Shown here: positions 1 to 6,569 of the stretch, piece after piece | Numbering within the stretch: the first letter of the stretch is position 1 | How the letters are laid out: each line of letters begins with the position of its first letter | NCBI GenBank assembly: GCA_023269445.1 | Contig: JAHFTH010000004.1 | Span: 1 to 35,674, forward strand | Direction: 5' to 3' | Length of the DNA stretch: 35,674 bases | Source: Lacunisphaera sp. | GTDB taxonomy: Bacteria; Verrucomicrobiota; Verrucomicrobiia; Opitutales; Opitutaceae | The notes under the pieces: generated by a model | Told to the model about the DNA's origin: nothing | Database searches by the model: none | What the model saw: the letters and a program-made list of their open reading frames with translations, nothing else | Program-made: the position numbers and the translations under genes

Positions 1-960
1 CTCACCCGGGAAATTTCCCGCCGCTATCTGCAGGCCGGCGTGCCACTCGCACACGACGAACTCGTCATCACCACCGGTTGCACCGAGGCATTGAACCTCT
101 GCCTGCGCGCCGTCACGAAGCCCGGTGATACCGTGGCCATCGAGACGCCCGCCTACTTCGGCTTCCTCGAGATCATCCAGAGCCTCAATCTCCGCGCCGT
201 GGAAATCCCCACGTGTAGCCGGCAAGGCATTTGCCTCGACGAACTGCGCACGGCCATCGAGCAGAGCGACGTGAAGGCGGTCATGGTCATGCCCAACTTC
301 CACAATCCGCTCGGGTCGCTCATGTCGGACGAGAAGAAGCAGCAACTCTATGACCTGCTCTGCGAATACGACCTGCCTCTCATCGAAGACGATGTCTACG
401 GCGACACCCACTTCGGCGACGTCCGCCCCAAGCCGCTCAAGGCCTGGGATCAGGATGGCCGGGTGATGCTATGCTCCTCGTTCGGCAAGACGCTCGCCCC
501 CGGTTTCCATGTCGGCTGGACCGCGCCCGGCCGCTATTTGGAGCGCGTCCGTCGCCTCAAGTTCACCAACACCATGGGCACGCCCGTAGTGCTGCAGAAG
601 ACGCTTGCGGAGTTTCTGCGCGACGGCGGCTACGACCACCATCTCCGCTCGCTGCGGCGCGCCTATCACCAGCACCTGCAGCTCTTCGCGCAGGGCATGC
701 AAAAGTATTTTCCCGAGGGCACGCGCTACAGCCGTCCGCAGGGCGGTAACTTCATCTGGGTCGAGCTTCCACCCAAAGTGGACACGCTCCTCCTGCGTCA
801 GGCCGCCCTCAAGCACCGCATCAACACCGCGCCCGGCGCGCTCTTCTCGGTGAAGGATCGCTACAACCATTGCCTGCGCATGAGCTGCAGCGTGCCGTGG
901 TCCGACGAAGTCGAGGCCGCACTGCGCACGCTCGGTGAACTCATCAAGGCGCAGCTATGA
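1..960 (+). CDS. MocR/GntR-type PLP-dependent aminotransferase-like regulator, 3' part
   Basis: The frame is open from base 1, so the gene is cut by the window edge; the track start at 40 is only an internal GTG. The visible part is a fold-type I PLP aminotransferase domain: 'TTGCTEAL' near the start, 'MPNFHNPLG', the PLP-phosphate/aspartate segment 'IEDDVYGD', and 'SSFGKTLAPGFHVGW', whose Lys should form the internal aldimine. The closing 'MSCSVPW' segment is typical of the end of this domain. The spacing and wording ('REISRRYLQAG' leading directly into the aminotransferase fold) resemble MocR/YdcR-type proteins, which carry an N-terminal GntR winged helix. That helix would lie upstream and is not visible, so a plain class I/II aminotransferase remains possible. 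The stop overlaps the next start (ATGA), suggesting one operon with the DJ-1-like gene. Confidence 0.85.
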   Translation, partial: LTREISRRYLQAGVPLAHDELVITTGCTEALNLCLRAVTKPGDTVAIETPAYFGFLEIIQSLNLRAVEIPTCSRQGICLDELRTAIEQSDVKAVMVMPNFHNPLGSLMSDEKKQQLYDLLCEYDLPLIEDDVYGDTHFGDVRPKPLKAWDQDGRVMLCSSFGKTLAPGFHVGWTAPGRYLERVRRLKFTNTMGTPVVLQKTLAEFLRDGGYDHHLRSLRRAYHQHLQLFAQGMQKYFPEGTRYSRPQGGNFIWVELPPKVDTLLLRQAALKHRINTAPGALFSVKDRYNHCLRMSCSVPWSDEVEAALRTLGELIKAQL

Positions 961-1559
961 AGCGCAATGTTTCCATTTTGCTCTTTGAAGATATCGAGGT
1001 CCTCGATTTCGCCGGTCCCTTCGAAGTGTTCGCCGTCACCGACGAACTCTCGGGTCACCAGCTCTTCAACGTCCACACCGTCGCCGCCTCGTCGGGCACC
1101 GTGCGCGCACGCAACGGCCTGCAAGTCGTGCCCAACCACACCCTCGAGTCGGCCCCAAAGCCGGATCTCCTGGTGATTCCCGGCGGCAACGGCTCCAAAG
1201 CCCTGCTCAACCAGCCCACCGTGCTCGACTGGATCAATCGCTGCGCCGCGCAGGCCGAACTGGTCGCTTCCGTGTGCACGGGTGCCCGCCTGCTGGCCAA
1301 GCTTGACCTGCTCGACGGACTCCGCGCCACGACGCATCACGAATGCTTTGCCGAGCTGCGCGCCCTCGCCCCCCGGGCAACCTTTTTGGAAGACGTCCGC
1401 TTCACCGACAACGGCCGGGTGCTGACCGCCGCCGGGATCTCCGCCGGGATCTACCTGTCACTGCACATCGTCGCGCGCCTGCACGGCGCCGAGACGGCGC
1501 AGAAGACCGCTGACTATATGGAATATCACTGGACCAACGACAAGGGTGCCCGGCGCTGA
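957..1559 (+). CDS. DJ-1/PfpI family protein (GlxA / isonitrile hydratase-like)
   Basis: A 200-aa protein of the DJ-1/PfpI superfamily. The N-terminal strand 'VSILLFEDIEVLDFAGPFEVF' holds the conserved acidic residues, and the nucleophile elbow 'ASVCTGARLLA' places the reactive Cys near residue 107. The segment 'LDGLRATTHH' after it matches the DJ-1 domain of GlxA-type regulators and of isonitrile hydratase. No C-terminal AraC domain is present, so it is a stand-alone enzyme-like member rather than a regulator. It starts inside the stop of the aminotransferase gene (ATGA overlap), implying translational coupling. The substrate cannot be told from sequence. Confidence 0.85.
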   Translation: MKRNVSILLFEDIEVLDFAGPFEVFAVTDELSGHQLFNVHTVAASSGTVRARNGLQVVPNHTLESAPKPDLLVIPGGNGSKALLNQPTVLDWINRCAAQAELVASVCTGARLLAKLDLLDGLRATTHHECFAELRALAPRATFLEDVRFTDNGRVLTAAGISAGIYLSLHIVARLHGAETAQKTADYMEYHWTNDKGARR

Positions 1560-1571
1560 ACCTCCCCTGTT

Positions 1572-1664
1572 TGTCATTCTGATACCGCAGTCGCAGGAGA
1601 AGAATCCAGAAACATATTCGCTGGCGGTTGTGCTGCTGGATCCTTCGCTACGCCCAGGATGACA
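1572..1664. repeat. REP-like imperfect palindrome
   Basis: An intergenic inverted repeat. The left arm begins TGTCATTCTGA and ends GAAGAATCCAG; the right arm begins CTGGATCCTTCGCTACG and ends CAGGATGACA. This type of palindrome (TGTCATyCTGAnnnnnnGaAgGATC) recurs in many bacterial genomes. Its translation 'WILRYAQDD', seen in the 65-aa ORF at 1628, is a familiar false peptide. It fills the gap between the DJ-1 and DMT genes and could act as a transcript end or be a mobile REP/MITE copy. The genome-wide copy number cannot be seen here. Confidence 0.7.
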
Positions 1665-1704
1665 GATTAGATCGTTTCACTTTCACTCTCACCCTCACTT
1701 TCCC

Positions 1705-2661
1705 TTGTCACCCTCCCATCCCTCCCGCACCGCACTCATCGCCGGCTTCGCCGCCATCTACCTCATCTGGGGCTCGACCTATCTCGGCATCCGGATCGCC
1801 GTGGAATCCATGCCCGCTTTCCTGATGGCGAGCTCCCGTTTTCTCATCGCGGGCGGCATCGTCGCCGGCTTCATCGCGTTGACGCGCGGGTTCAAGGCGA
1901 CGGCGAAGCAATGGCGCGACAACGCCATCATCGGCGGCTTCCTCTGTCTCGGCGGCAACGGCCTCGTCTCGTGGGCCGAGGAGAAAGTCCCTTCCGGCAT
2001 CGCGACCCTCATCATCTCGGTCGGTCCGCTGTTCATCGTGCTGATGGACTGGGCTGCTCATAAATACTTCAACGACGGCCAACGCGGCACGCGGCCCATC
2101 CCGCTCACCTTCGTCGGCCTCGCCCTCGGTTTCATCGGTCTGGCGATTCTGGTCGGCCCCGACGTGCTGGCCACCGGCGTCGGCCGCCTCGATCCGTGGC
2201 GGATCCTCGGCCTGCTGGGCGCGACCTTCTTCTGGGGTGTCGGCATGATCATCATGCGCTACGTGCGTGAACCCGCGGAACCTTTCACTGCCTCCGGCAT
2301 GCAGATGATCTGCGGCAGCGGCTGGCTGCTGCTCGCGAGTGCGGCGACTGGTGAGCTCTCCCGCTTCGACCCCGGCGTGGTCACGGCCCGCTCGGTCGGC
2401 GCGTGGATCTACCTCGTGCTCTGCGGCTCGCTGGTCGGCTTCAGCACCTTCACGTGGCTGATGAAGCACAGCACGCCCGCCAAGGTGTCCACCTACGCCT
2501 ATGTGAATCCCATCGTGGCGGTCTTCCTCGGCTGGTTCGTGCTGCACGAACCCGTCAGCCCGCGCATTTTCGTGGCCGCCGCGATCATCATCGCCGGCGT
2601 CGCCCTCATCACCGTGGCCAAGACCATCAAGCCCGCGCCTTCCCCTCAGGATTCGCGCTGA
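1705..2661 (+). CDS. EamA/DMT-family permease (YedA-like)
   Basis: An inner-membrane transporter of about 318 aa with ten predicted hydrophobic segments in two EamA repeats. Recognisable pieces are 'YLIWGSTYLGIRIAVESMPAFLMASSRF' at the N-terminus and 'STYAYVNPIVAVFLGWFVLHEP' in the second repeat, both close to the E. coli YedA/RhtA branch of the drug/metabolite superfamily. It probably exports a small metabolite; the substrate is unknown. The track start is a TTG with no clear ribosome site. The next in-frame ATG lies inside the first conserved region, so the true start must be near the TTG. It is convergent with the ECF sigma gene. Confidence 0.88.
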   Translation: MSPSHPSRTALIAGFAAIYLIWGSTYLGIRIAVESMPAFLMASSRFLIAGGIVAGFIALTRGFKATAKQWRDNAIIGGFLCLGGNGLVSWAEEKVPSGIATLIISVGPLFIVLMDWAAHKYFNDGQRGTRPIPLTFVGLALGFIGLAILVGPDVLATGVGRLDPWRILGLLGATFFWGVGMIIMRYVREPAEPFTASGMQMICGSGWLLLASAATGELSRFDPGVVTARSVGAWIYLVLCGSLVGFSTFTWLMKHSTPAKVSTYAYVNPIVAVFLGWFVLHEPVSPRIFVAAAIIIAGVALITVAKTIKPAPSPQDSR

Positions 2662-2683
2662 CCAGCTCCGACAAACCGGTGTC

Positions 2684-3256
2684 TTACGTCAGTTGTGGCA
2701 TGAGGCCTCGCCTCAAAATTTGCCGGGCCCGGTAGAGTCGATTCTCCACCGCCTTCGGGGTGCAGTCCAGCGCTTGGGCAATGTCTCCCATCGACTGCCC
2801 TTCATATTCAAAGAGCACCAGGGCCGTGCGCAGATCGAGCGGCAGTGCGGCCACTGCTGTTTGCACGGCTGCAATCTGCTCGTGCCGCACGACCTCGCCG
2901 GAAGCCGGCCGCCCGGCCCGCGATTCGTCGACCATCTCGCCTCCCGCTTCGGCCCACGCATTGAGCGACAGCGTCGGCCGGCGACGCCACCAGCGCAGCC
3001 GGTTCTTTGCCTGATTCGCCGCGATGGAAAAACACCACGTCGAGAACTTCGCTCCCGCCCGGTAGCTGGCGCGCTTGGTGTAGATTCTCACGAACACCTC
3101 TTGCGCCAGATCCTCCGCATCCGCCGTGTTGCCGATCAGACGAAAGATGAACCGCTTCACGGGCGCTTCCCAGTGCTGCATCAGCGGAGCCAGCGCGGTA
3201 TCGTCGCCCCCTTGCAGGCGGCGCATGAGTTCCTCGTCGCTCGGGTCAGGTTCCAT
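2684..3256 (-). CDS. ECF sigma factor (CnrH-like position)
   Basis: A 190-aa sigma-70 family factor with only regions 2 and 4. Region 2 covers about residues 25-95 ('DAEDLAQEVFVRIY', 'FSTWCFSIAANQAKNRLR'), and region 4 about 130-185 ('LPLDLRTALVLFEYEGQSMGDIAQALDCTPKAVENRLYRARQIL'). It is the last gene of a three-gene operon, starting 3 bp after the sensor gene. The order anti-sigma, periplasmic sensor, sigma factor is that of cnrYXH in metal-resistant Cupriavidus. It is inferred to drive the divergent efflux operon and its own operon from the paired promoters at 4047-4123. Confidence 0.93.
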   Translation of the reverse strand: MEPDPSDEELMRRLQGGDDTALAPLMQHWEAPVKRFIFRLIGNTADAEDLAQEVFVRIYTKRASYRAGAKFSTWCFSIAANQAKNRLRWWRRRPTLSLNAWAEAGGEMVDESRAGRPASGEVVRHEQIAAVQTAVAALPLDLRTALVLFEYEGQSMGDIAQALDCTPKAVENRLYRARQILRRGLMPQLT

Positions 3257-3259
3257 GCT

Positions 3260-3730
3260 TCAGGGCGTCCCCTTTAAAATCAAATCGGGAGCCATCTGAT
3301 GATCGAAATTCGCAATCTTCGGCAGCACGAGGGCCAGATAGCGGCGGCCATCTACGGGTGACATCAATGCGGCCACTTTCCGCACATGGGCCGAGATGGC
3401 GGTCTCGCAGGTGGTGCGCAACTCCTGCAGCTTGCGCTCGGCCGCGACCGGGTCGGATTCGCCCGTGGACCTGACGGCGTCGCGCGCCTTCGTCGCCTCC
3501 TGAATCAACCGGCAATGCTCGGCGCAGGATGGGGCGTAGGCGGCATGCAGTTTTTTAATCTCGGCAAACTGCCGGTCATCGAGGTGGAAGTCTGTTCGCA
3601 GCCATTCCATGGCGTCACCTTTCGCCGCAGCGGCATGCAATGCAGAATCGCAGCTCAGCCGGTAGCAAATGAAGCCCGTGGCCGCCGCCACGAACACGAG
3701 AACCGCCAAGGTGCCCAAGAGATATTTCAT
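3260..3730 (-). CDS. Membrane-anchored periplasmic heavy-metal sensor (CnrX/Spy-like)
   Basis: A 156-aa protein with an N-terminal membrane anchor ('LLGTLAVLVFVAAATGFICYRL') and an all-helical periplasmic domain of the heavy-metal sensor/Spy-ZraP type. Possible metal ligands are His and Cys in 'LHAAYAPSCAEHCRLI' and His/Met in 'TCETAISAHVRKVAALMSP'. The 'LSPEQR.RYL'-like ending ('MSPVDGRRYLALVLP') is typical of the family. Its start overlaps the anti-sigma stop by ATGA. By analogy with CnrX it would bind metal in the periplasm and signal to the anti-sigma protein. The metal is not determined; the Cys/His/Met set and the Cus-like pump suggest Cu or Ag. Confidence 0.8.
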   Translation of the reverse strand: MKYLLGTLAVLVFVAAATGFICYRLSCDSALHAAAAKGDAMEWLRTDFHLDDRQFAEIKKLHAAYAPSCAEHCRLIQEATKARDAVRSTGESDPVAAERKLQELRTTCETAISAHVRKVAALMSPVDGRRYLALVLPKIANFDHQMAPDLILKGTP

Positions 3731-4029
3731 GGCTTCAGCAGAGCCTGAACCCGCGGGTCCAAGTCCACCAGGTAGGTGACCACGATGGCTTCACGGTCGG
3801 CCCGCACGCGGGCCTGCGCCATGACGCTGCCGGCGTAACCGGCGGTGCCCAAAGCCAACACGGCGGCCAACGACCAAGCGGCGGTGTGGACGCGCAGGTA
3901 GGCCGCCCAAGAGACACCGGCCGGGCTGCCGATGCGCTGCCAGACCGTGTGCCGGAAGTTCGGAGCGGCCGGTGGTTTCACGCGCCAGCGGCGCAGAACC
4001 TCGGAGAGATTATCAGGGGGAGTATTCAT
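3727..4029 (-). CDS. Small membrane anti-sigma protein (CnrY-like position)
   Basis: A 100-aa protein with one transmembrane segment ('AAWSLAAVLALGTAGYAGSVMA', about residues 50-72). It has a short cytoplasmic N-terminal part ('LSEVLRRWRVKPPAAPNFRHTVWQRI') and a small periplasmic tail. The 'RWRVxPPxxPxFRxxVW.RI' pattern is common in putative anti-sigma/zinc-finger-less membrane regulators next to ECF sigma genes. It is first in the operon and overlaps the sensor gene by 4 bp. By position it is inferred to hold the sigma factor at the membrane until the sensor detects metal. It could also be an unrelated membrane protein, but the gene order makes that less likely. Confidence 0.75.
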   Translation of the reverse strand: MNTPPDNLSEVLRRWRVKPPAAPNFRHTVWQRIGSPAGVSWAAYLRVHTAAWSLAAVLALGTAGYAGSVMAQARVRADREAIVVTYLVDLDPRVQALLKP

Positions 4030-4046
4030 AGGGATTGCGAAAGATT

Positions 4047-4076
4047 ATACACCGGTGGTCGGTAAATCACTCGGGA
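4047..4076 (-). promoter_or_regulatory. Putative ECF promoter of the anti-sigma/sensor/sigma operon
   Basis: Read on the minus strand this 30-mer starts TCCCGAGTGATTTACC and ends CGGTGTAT. It matches the plus-strand motif at 4094-4123 at 23 of 30 positions, with GAGTG and CGGTGTAT identical and 18 bp from start to start. That is ECF-like -35/-10 spacing. The -10 side continues into TATAAT (4044-4049), so a housekeeping promoter could overlap. The anti-sigma ATG lies only about 18 bp further on, giving a very short leader. Confidence 0.6.
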
Positions 4077-4093
4077 TTCCTGCCTGAAAATTA

Positions 4094-4123
4094 TCCTGAG
4101 TGGTTTCCGGCCCGGCGGTGTAT
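4094..4123 (+). promoter_or_regulatory. Putative ECF promoter of the metal-efflux operon
   Basis: The 30-mer starts TCCTGAGTGGTTTCC and ends CGGTGTAT. It is the divergent partner of the minus-strand copy at 4047-4076 and lies about 57 bp before the ATG at 4180. The conserved blocks (GAGTGrTTTmC and CGGTGTAT) are separated as expected for a -35/-10 pair recognised by an ECF sigma factor. No other copy was seen upstream of the 115-aa gene or the adaptor gene. Confidence 0.6.
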
Positions 4124-4179
4124 GTCTGGCAGACAACCGCGCAACCTGTGCGGCCCTCAAATCAAAACTCATCATCGCC

Positions 4180-4380
4180 ATGAAAGCCAACAAACTCCTG
4201 CTCGCCGCCGCGGCCTTTGCGGGGCTCGCCCTCCTCAGCTTCGCCGGTCCCGGTCCCGACTATCGGGCCAGAATGACCGAAAGCGCGAAGGCCCGGGCCG
4301 CCGCCCCGGCCAAAATCCAACCCGCCACCCCGGTCGCCTCCTGCGCCGCCTGCAGTTGCGCCGCCATGAAGAAATCCTGA
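4180..4380 (+). CDS. Small secreted Cys-rich protein, first gene of the efflux operon
   Basis: A 66-aa protein with a Sec signal peptide ('MKANKLLLAAAAFAGLALLSFAGP'). It has a short Ala/Pro linker and a C-terminal cluster 'CAACSCAAMKKS' with three Cys and a Met in nine residues. I do not recognise a family. The cluster is a plausible soft-metal ligand set, and the gene sits directly behind the putative ECF promoter and in front of a terminator. This would give it the highest expression in the operon. A periplasmic Cu/Ag-binding role is inference only. Confidence 0.65.
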   Translation: MKANKLLLAAAAFAGLALLSFAGPGPDYRARMTESAKARAAAPAKIQPATPVASCAACSCAAMKKS

Positions 4381-4402
4381 CCCACGCAGGTCGAACCCAC
4401 CG

Positions 4403-4440
4403 ATCCAGCTCCCGCCATCACTGACGGAGCTGGATTGTTA
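4403..4440 (+). terminator. Intrinsic terminator/attenuator inside the efflux operon
   Basis: A perfect 10-bp stem, ATCCAGCTCC (4403-4412) with GGAGCTGGAT (4426-4435), has a 13-nt loop and is followed by TTGTTATT. It lies between the 66-aa and 115-aa genes. With the imperfect T-tract it probably ends only part of the transcripts, leaving read-through for the pump genes. Confidence 0.65.
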
Positions 4441-4480
4441 TTGATGCCTGAATATTCTCATTCTCAAAACCCACTCATCC

Positions 4481-4828
4481 ATGAAAAAACTCTCCCTCCT
4501 CCTCGCCCTCATCCTCTCCGCCGGCACGTCGCTGGTGTTTGCCGCTCACGATCACTCCGCCGCCGAAAAACCCGACGCCCCGACTGCGCCCGACGCCGCG
4601 TGGCTCGCCAAGGCCAAGGCTGATTATCCCCTCAAGACCTGCGTCGTCTCCGACGATGAATTCGGCGGCAGCATGGGCAAGGCCATCGACTATGTCTACC
4701 AGCAGGCAGGCCAGCCCGACCGGCTCGTTCGCTTCTGCTGCAAAGACTGCCGCAAGGATTTCAACAAGGAGCCTGCGAAATACCTGAAGCTGATCGACGA
4801 GGCCGCCGCCAAGGCGAAGAAACCCTGA
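4481..4828 (+). CDS. Secreted TRASH/YHS-like metal-binding protein
   Basis: A 115-aa protein with a signal peptide ('MKKLSLLLALILSAGTSLVFA') followed by 'HDHSAAEK'. The mature part holds 'YPLKTCVVSDDEFGG' and 'RLVRFCCKDCRKDFNKEPAKYL'. The Cys then CCKDC-x(3)-F-x(3)-P-x-KYL arrangement is that of TRASH/YHS-like zinc-ribbon metal-binding domains, often beside copper pumps. It is likely a periplasmic metal chaperone or buffer that delivers ions to the adaptor; the partner and metal are inferred from context. It lies 90 bp before the adaptor gene. Confidence 0.75.
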   Translation: MKKLSLLLALILSAGTSLVFAAHDHSAAEKPDAPTAPDAAWLAKAKADYPLKTCVVSDDEFGGSMGKAIDYVYQQAGQPDRLVRFCCKDCRKDFNKEPAKYLKLIDEAAAKAKKP

Positions 4829-4844
4829 GCCATGCTCTCGCTGC

Positions 4845-4869
4845 GGGCGTGATGCTCTGCATCGCACCC
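4845..4869 (+). other. Hairpin in the leader of the adaptor gene
   Basis: The arms GGGCGTGATGC-like (4845-4855) and GCATCGCACCC-like (4859-4869) form an 11-bp stem with one mismatch, one G-T pair and a 3-nt loop. No T-run follows, so it is not an intrinsic terminator. An mRNA stability or translation role is possible. Confidence 0.4.
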
Positions 4870-4918
4870 GTGTGCCGGGTAAGATTTTCCCGCAACGTCC
4901 GTCTCCCTTGCCATACCC

Positions 4919-6559
4919 ATGAAAACCATTCTTGCCCTGTTTTTTCTCGTCCTCGCCGCTGTCTTGCTGACCGCCGCCGAACCCGCGCACGGTCACGCCA
5001 CGGTCTACCAGTGCCCCATGCACCCGTGGATCAAGTCGGACAAACCCAATGCCAAATGCACCATCTGCGGCATGGCCTTGGTCGCCGCGACGGCCAGCGA
5101 CTCTACCACCACTGATCCCAACCTCGTCACGTTGACGCCCAACCAAGTGGCCGTCACCGGCGTGCAGACCACCGAAGTCCGCCGCGGCCCGCTGGTCCGC
5201 ACGCTCCGCGTCAACGGCGTGATCGAGGACGACGACACCCGTCATCGGATCCTCGCCGCCCGTGTGCCGGGCCGCATCGAGAAACTTCACGTCAATTACG
5301 TCGGGGCCGAGGTCGAAGCCGGTGCCCCGCTCGTGACTGTGTTCAGCCCCGTGATGCTCACAGCCCAGCGCACCTATGTCGAACGCCTCCGCGCCGGCCC
5401 CACCGCCTTCAGCGCTTCTGATCGCGCCACCACCCGGGAACGCCTGCTGGAGCTCGGCCTGACCGAGGAGGAGATTCATATTCTCGAGGGCACGCTCGAA
5501 CCCACGGCCATGGTCAATATCCGCGCGCCCATGTCGGGCACGGTCGTCTCGCGTGCCGTCTATGAAGGCCAATACGTCGAGACCAACGACCGGCTCTTCG
5601 AGATCGGCGACTTCTCCCGCATGTGGTTTGTCTTCGATGTCTATGAACCCGACCTCGCTTGGGTCCGTCCGGGCCAGACTGTCGAGATCGCGCTGGCCTC
5701 GCTGCCCGGCCGTTTGCTGACCGCACCCATCACGTTCATCGATCCCAATCTCAACGAGACGACCCGCACCGCGCGCGTGCGCGTGATCCTGGAGAATCCC
5801 GACCGCCACCTCCTGCACAAGCAGACCGGTCAGGCCGCCGTGAAACTCGAAATCCCTGAAACCCTGTTCGTGCCCCGCACCGCCGTATTGCAGCACAGCG
5901 GAAATCCGGTGGTCTTCGTCGAGGGTGGTAATCGCTCCTACGCCGCCCGTGAGATTCAGCTCGGCCGCGTGGGCGACACCACCGTCGAGGTTCTCGCCGG
6001 CCTGAACGAAGGGGACCAAGTCGTGACGCAGGGCGCGCTCCTCCTCGACGGCCAGGCGCAGCTGGCGCACGCCGCGATCGGTGGCGAGCCCGCTCCTGTT
6101 CCCGCGGCCCCGAGCAAAGTCTCTGCCGCGGAACCGGAGCCCGATGCCGCGGCCTACGCCCTGCTGAAAACCCTGGCCTTTGCCACTGCCGACTCGGCCA
6201 CCGCTCTCGCGGCCGATGATCTGGCCGGCTATCAGAAAAACCTGCCGAGCCTGCGCGCGGCGTTGCAGGCCTACCTCACCGGCTACACTCCGGCCGCCCG
6301 CGGCCCGCTCGCCGCGTTCAAGGATTCGCTCGTCGACGGCCCCGATCTCCGCACGGCCCGCCGCGCCTTCGAACCGTTCAGCACCGCGCTCGTGGATCTC
6401 GCCCGCGCGCAGCACGTCCATCACCGCGAAGGCCTGCATGTCTTCCAATGTCCGATGACCCCGGTGCTGGGCACCGGCCGCTGGTTTTCGCGCACCGAGC
6501 AGATCCGCAATCCCTTCTTCGGCGCCGCCATGCTCGAGTGCGGTGACGAACTCAAGTGA
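4919..6559 (+). CDS. CusB-like RND efflux adaptor with N-terminal metal-binding and C-terminal DUF3347-like domains
   Basis: A 546-aa membrane-fusion protein with a signal peptide at about residues 1-22. A heavy-metal-binding domain follows at about 30-58 ('YQCPMHPWIKSDKPNAKCTICGMALV'). Next is the hairpin/lipoyl/beta-barrel adaptor core to about 380 ('VTGVQTTEVRRGPLVRTLRVNGVI', 'NIRAPMSGTVVSRAVYEGQYV', 'VFDVYEPDLAWVRPGQTVEI'). The C-terminal 140 residues form a DUF3347-like helical domain ending 'VFQCPMTPVLGTGRWF....NPFFGAAMLECGDEL'. CPM-H/T-P motifs at both ends suggest two Cu(I)/Ag(I)-binding modules on one adaptor. It should bridge the pump and an outer-membrane channel across the periplasm. 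The stop overlaps the region upstream of the pump start, so translation is probably coupled. Confidence 0.92.
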   Translation: MKTILALFFLVLAAVLLTAAEPAHGHATVYQCPMHPWIKSDKPNAKCTICGMALVAATASDSTTTDPNLVTLTPNQVAVTGVQTTEVRRGPLVRTLRVNGVIEDDDTRHRILAARVPGRIEKLHVNYVGAEVEAGAPLVTVFSPVMLTAQRTYVERLRAGPTAFSASDRATTRERLLELGLTEEEIHILEGTLEPTAMVNIRAPMSGTVVSRAVYEGQYVETNDRLFEIGDFSRMWFVFDVYEPDLAWVRPGQTVEIALASLPGRLLTAPITFIDPNLNETTRTARVRVILENPDRHLLHKQTGQAAVKLEIPETLFVPRTAVLQHSGNPVVFVEGGNRSYAAREIQLGRVGDTTVEVLAGLNEGDQVVTQGALLLDGQAQLAHAAIGGEPAPVPAAPSKVSAAEPEPDAAAYALLKTLAFATADSATALAADDLAGYQKNLPSLRAALQAYLTGYTPAARGPLAAFKDSLVDGPDLRTARRAFEPFSTALVDLARAQHVHHREGLHVFQCPMTPVLGTGRWFSRTEQIRNPFFGAAMLECGDELK

Positions 6560-6569
6560 GGCCCCGACC

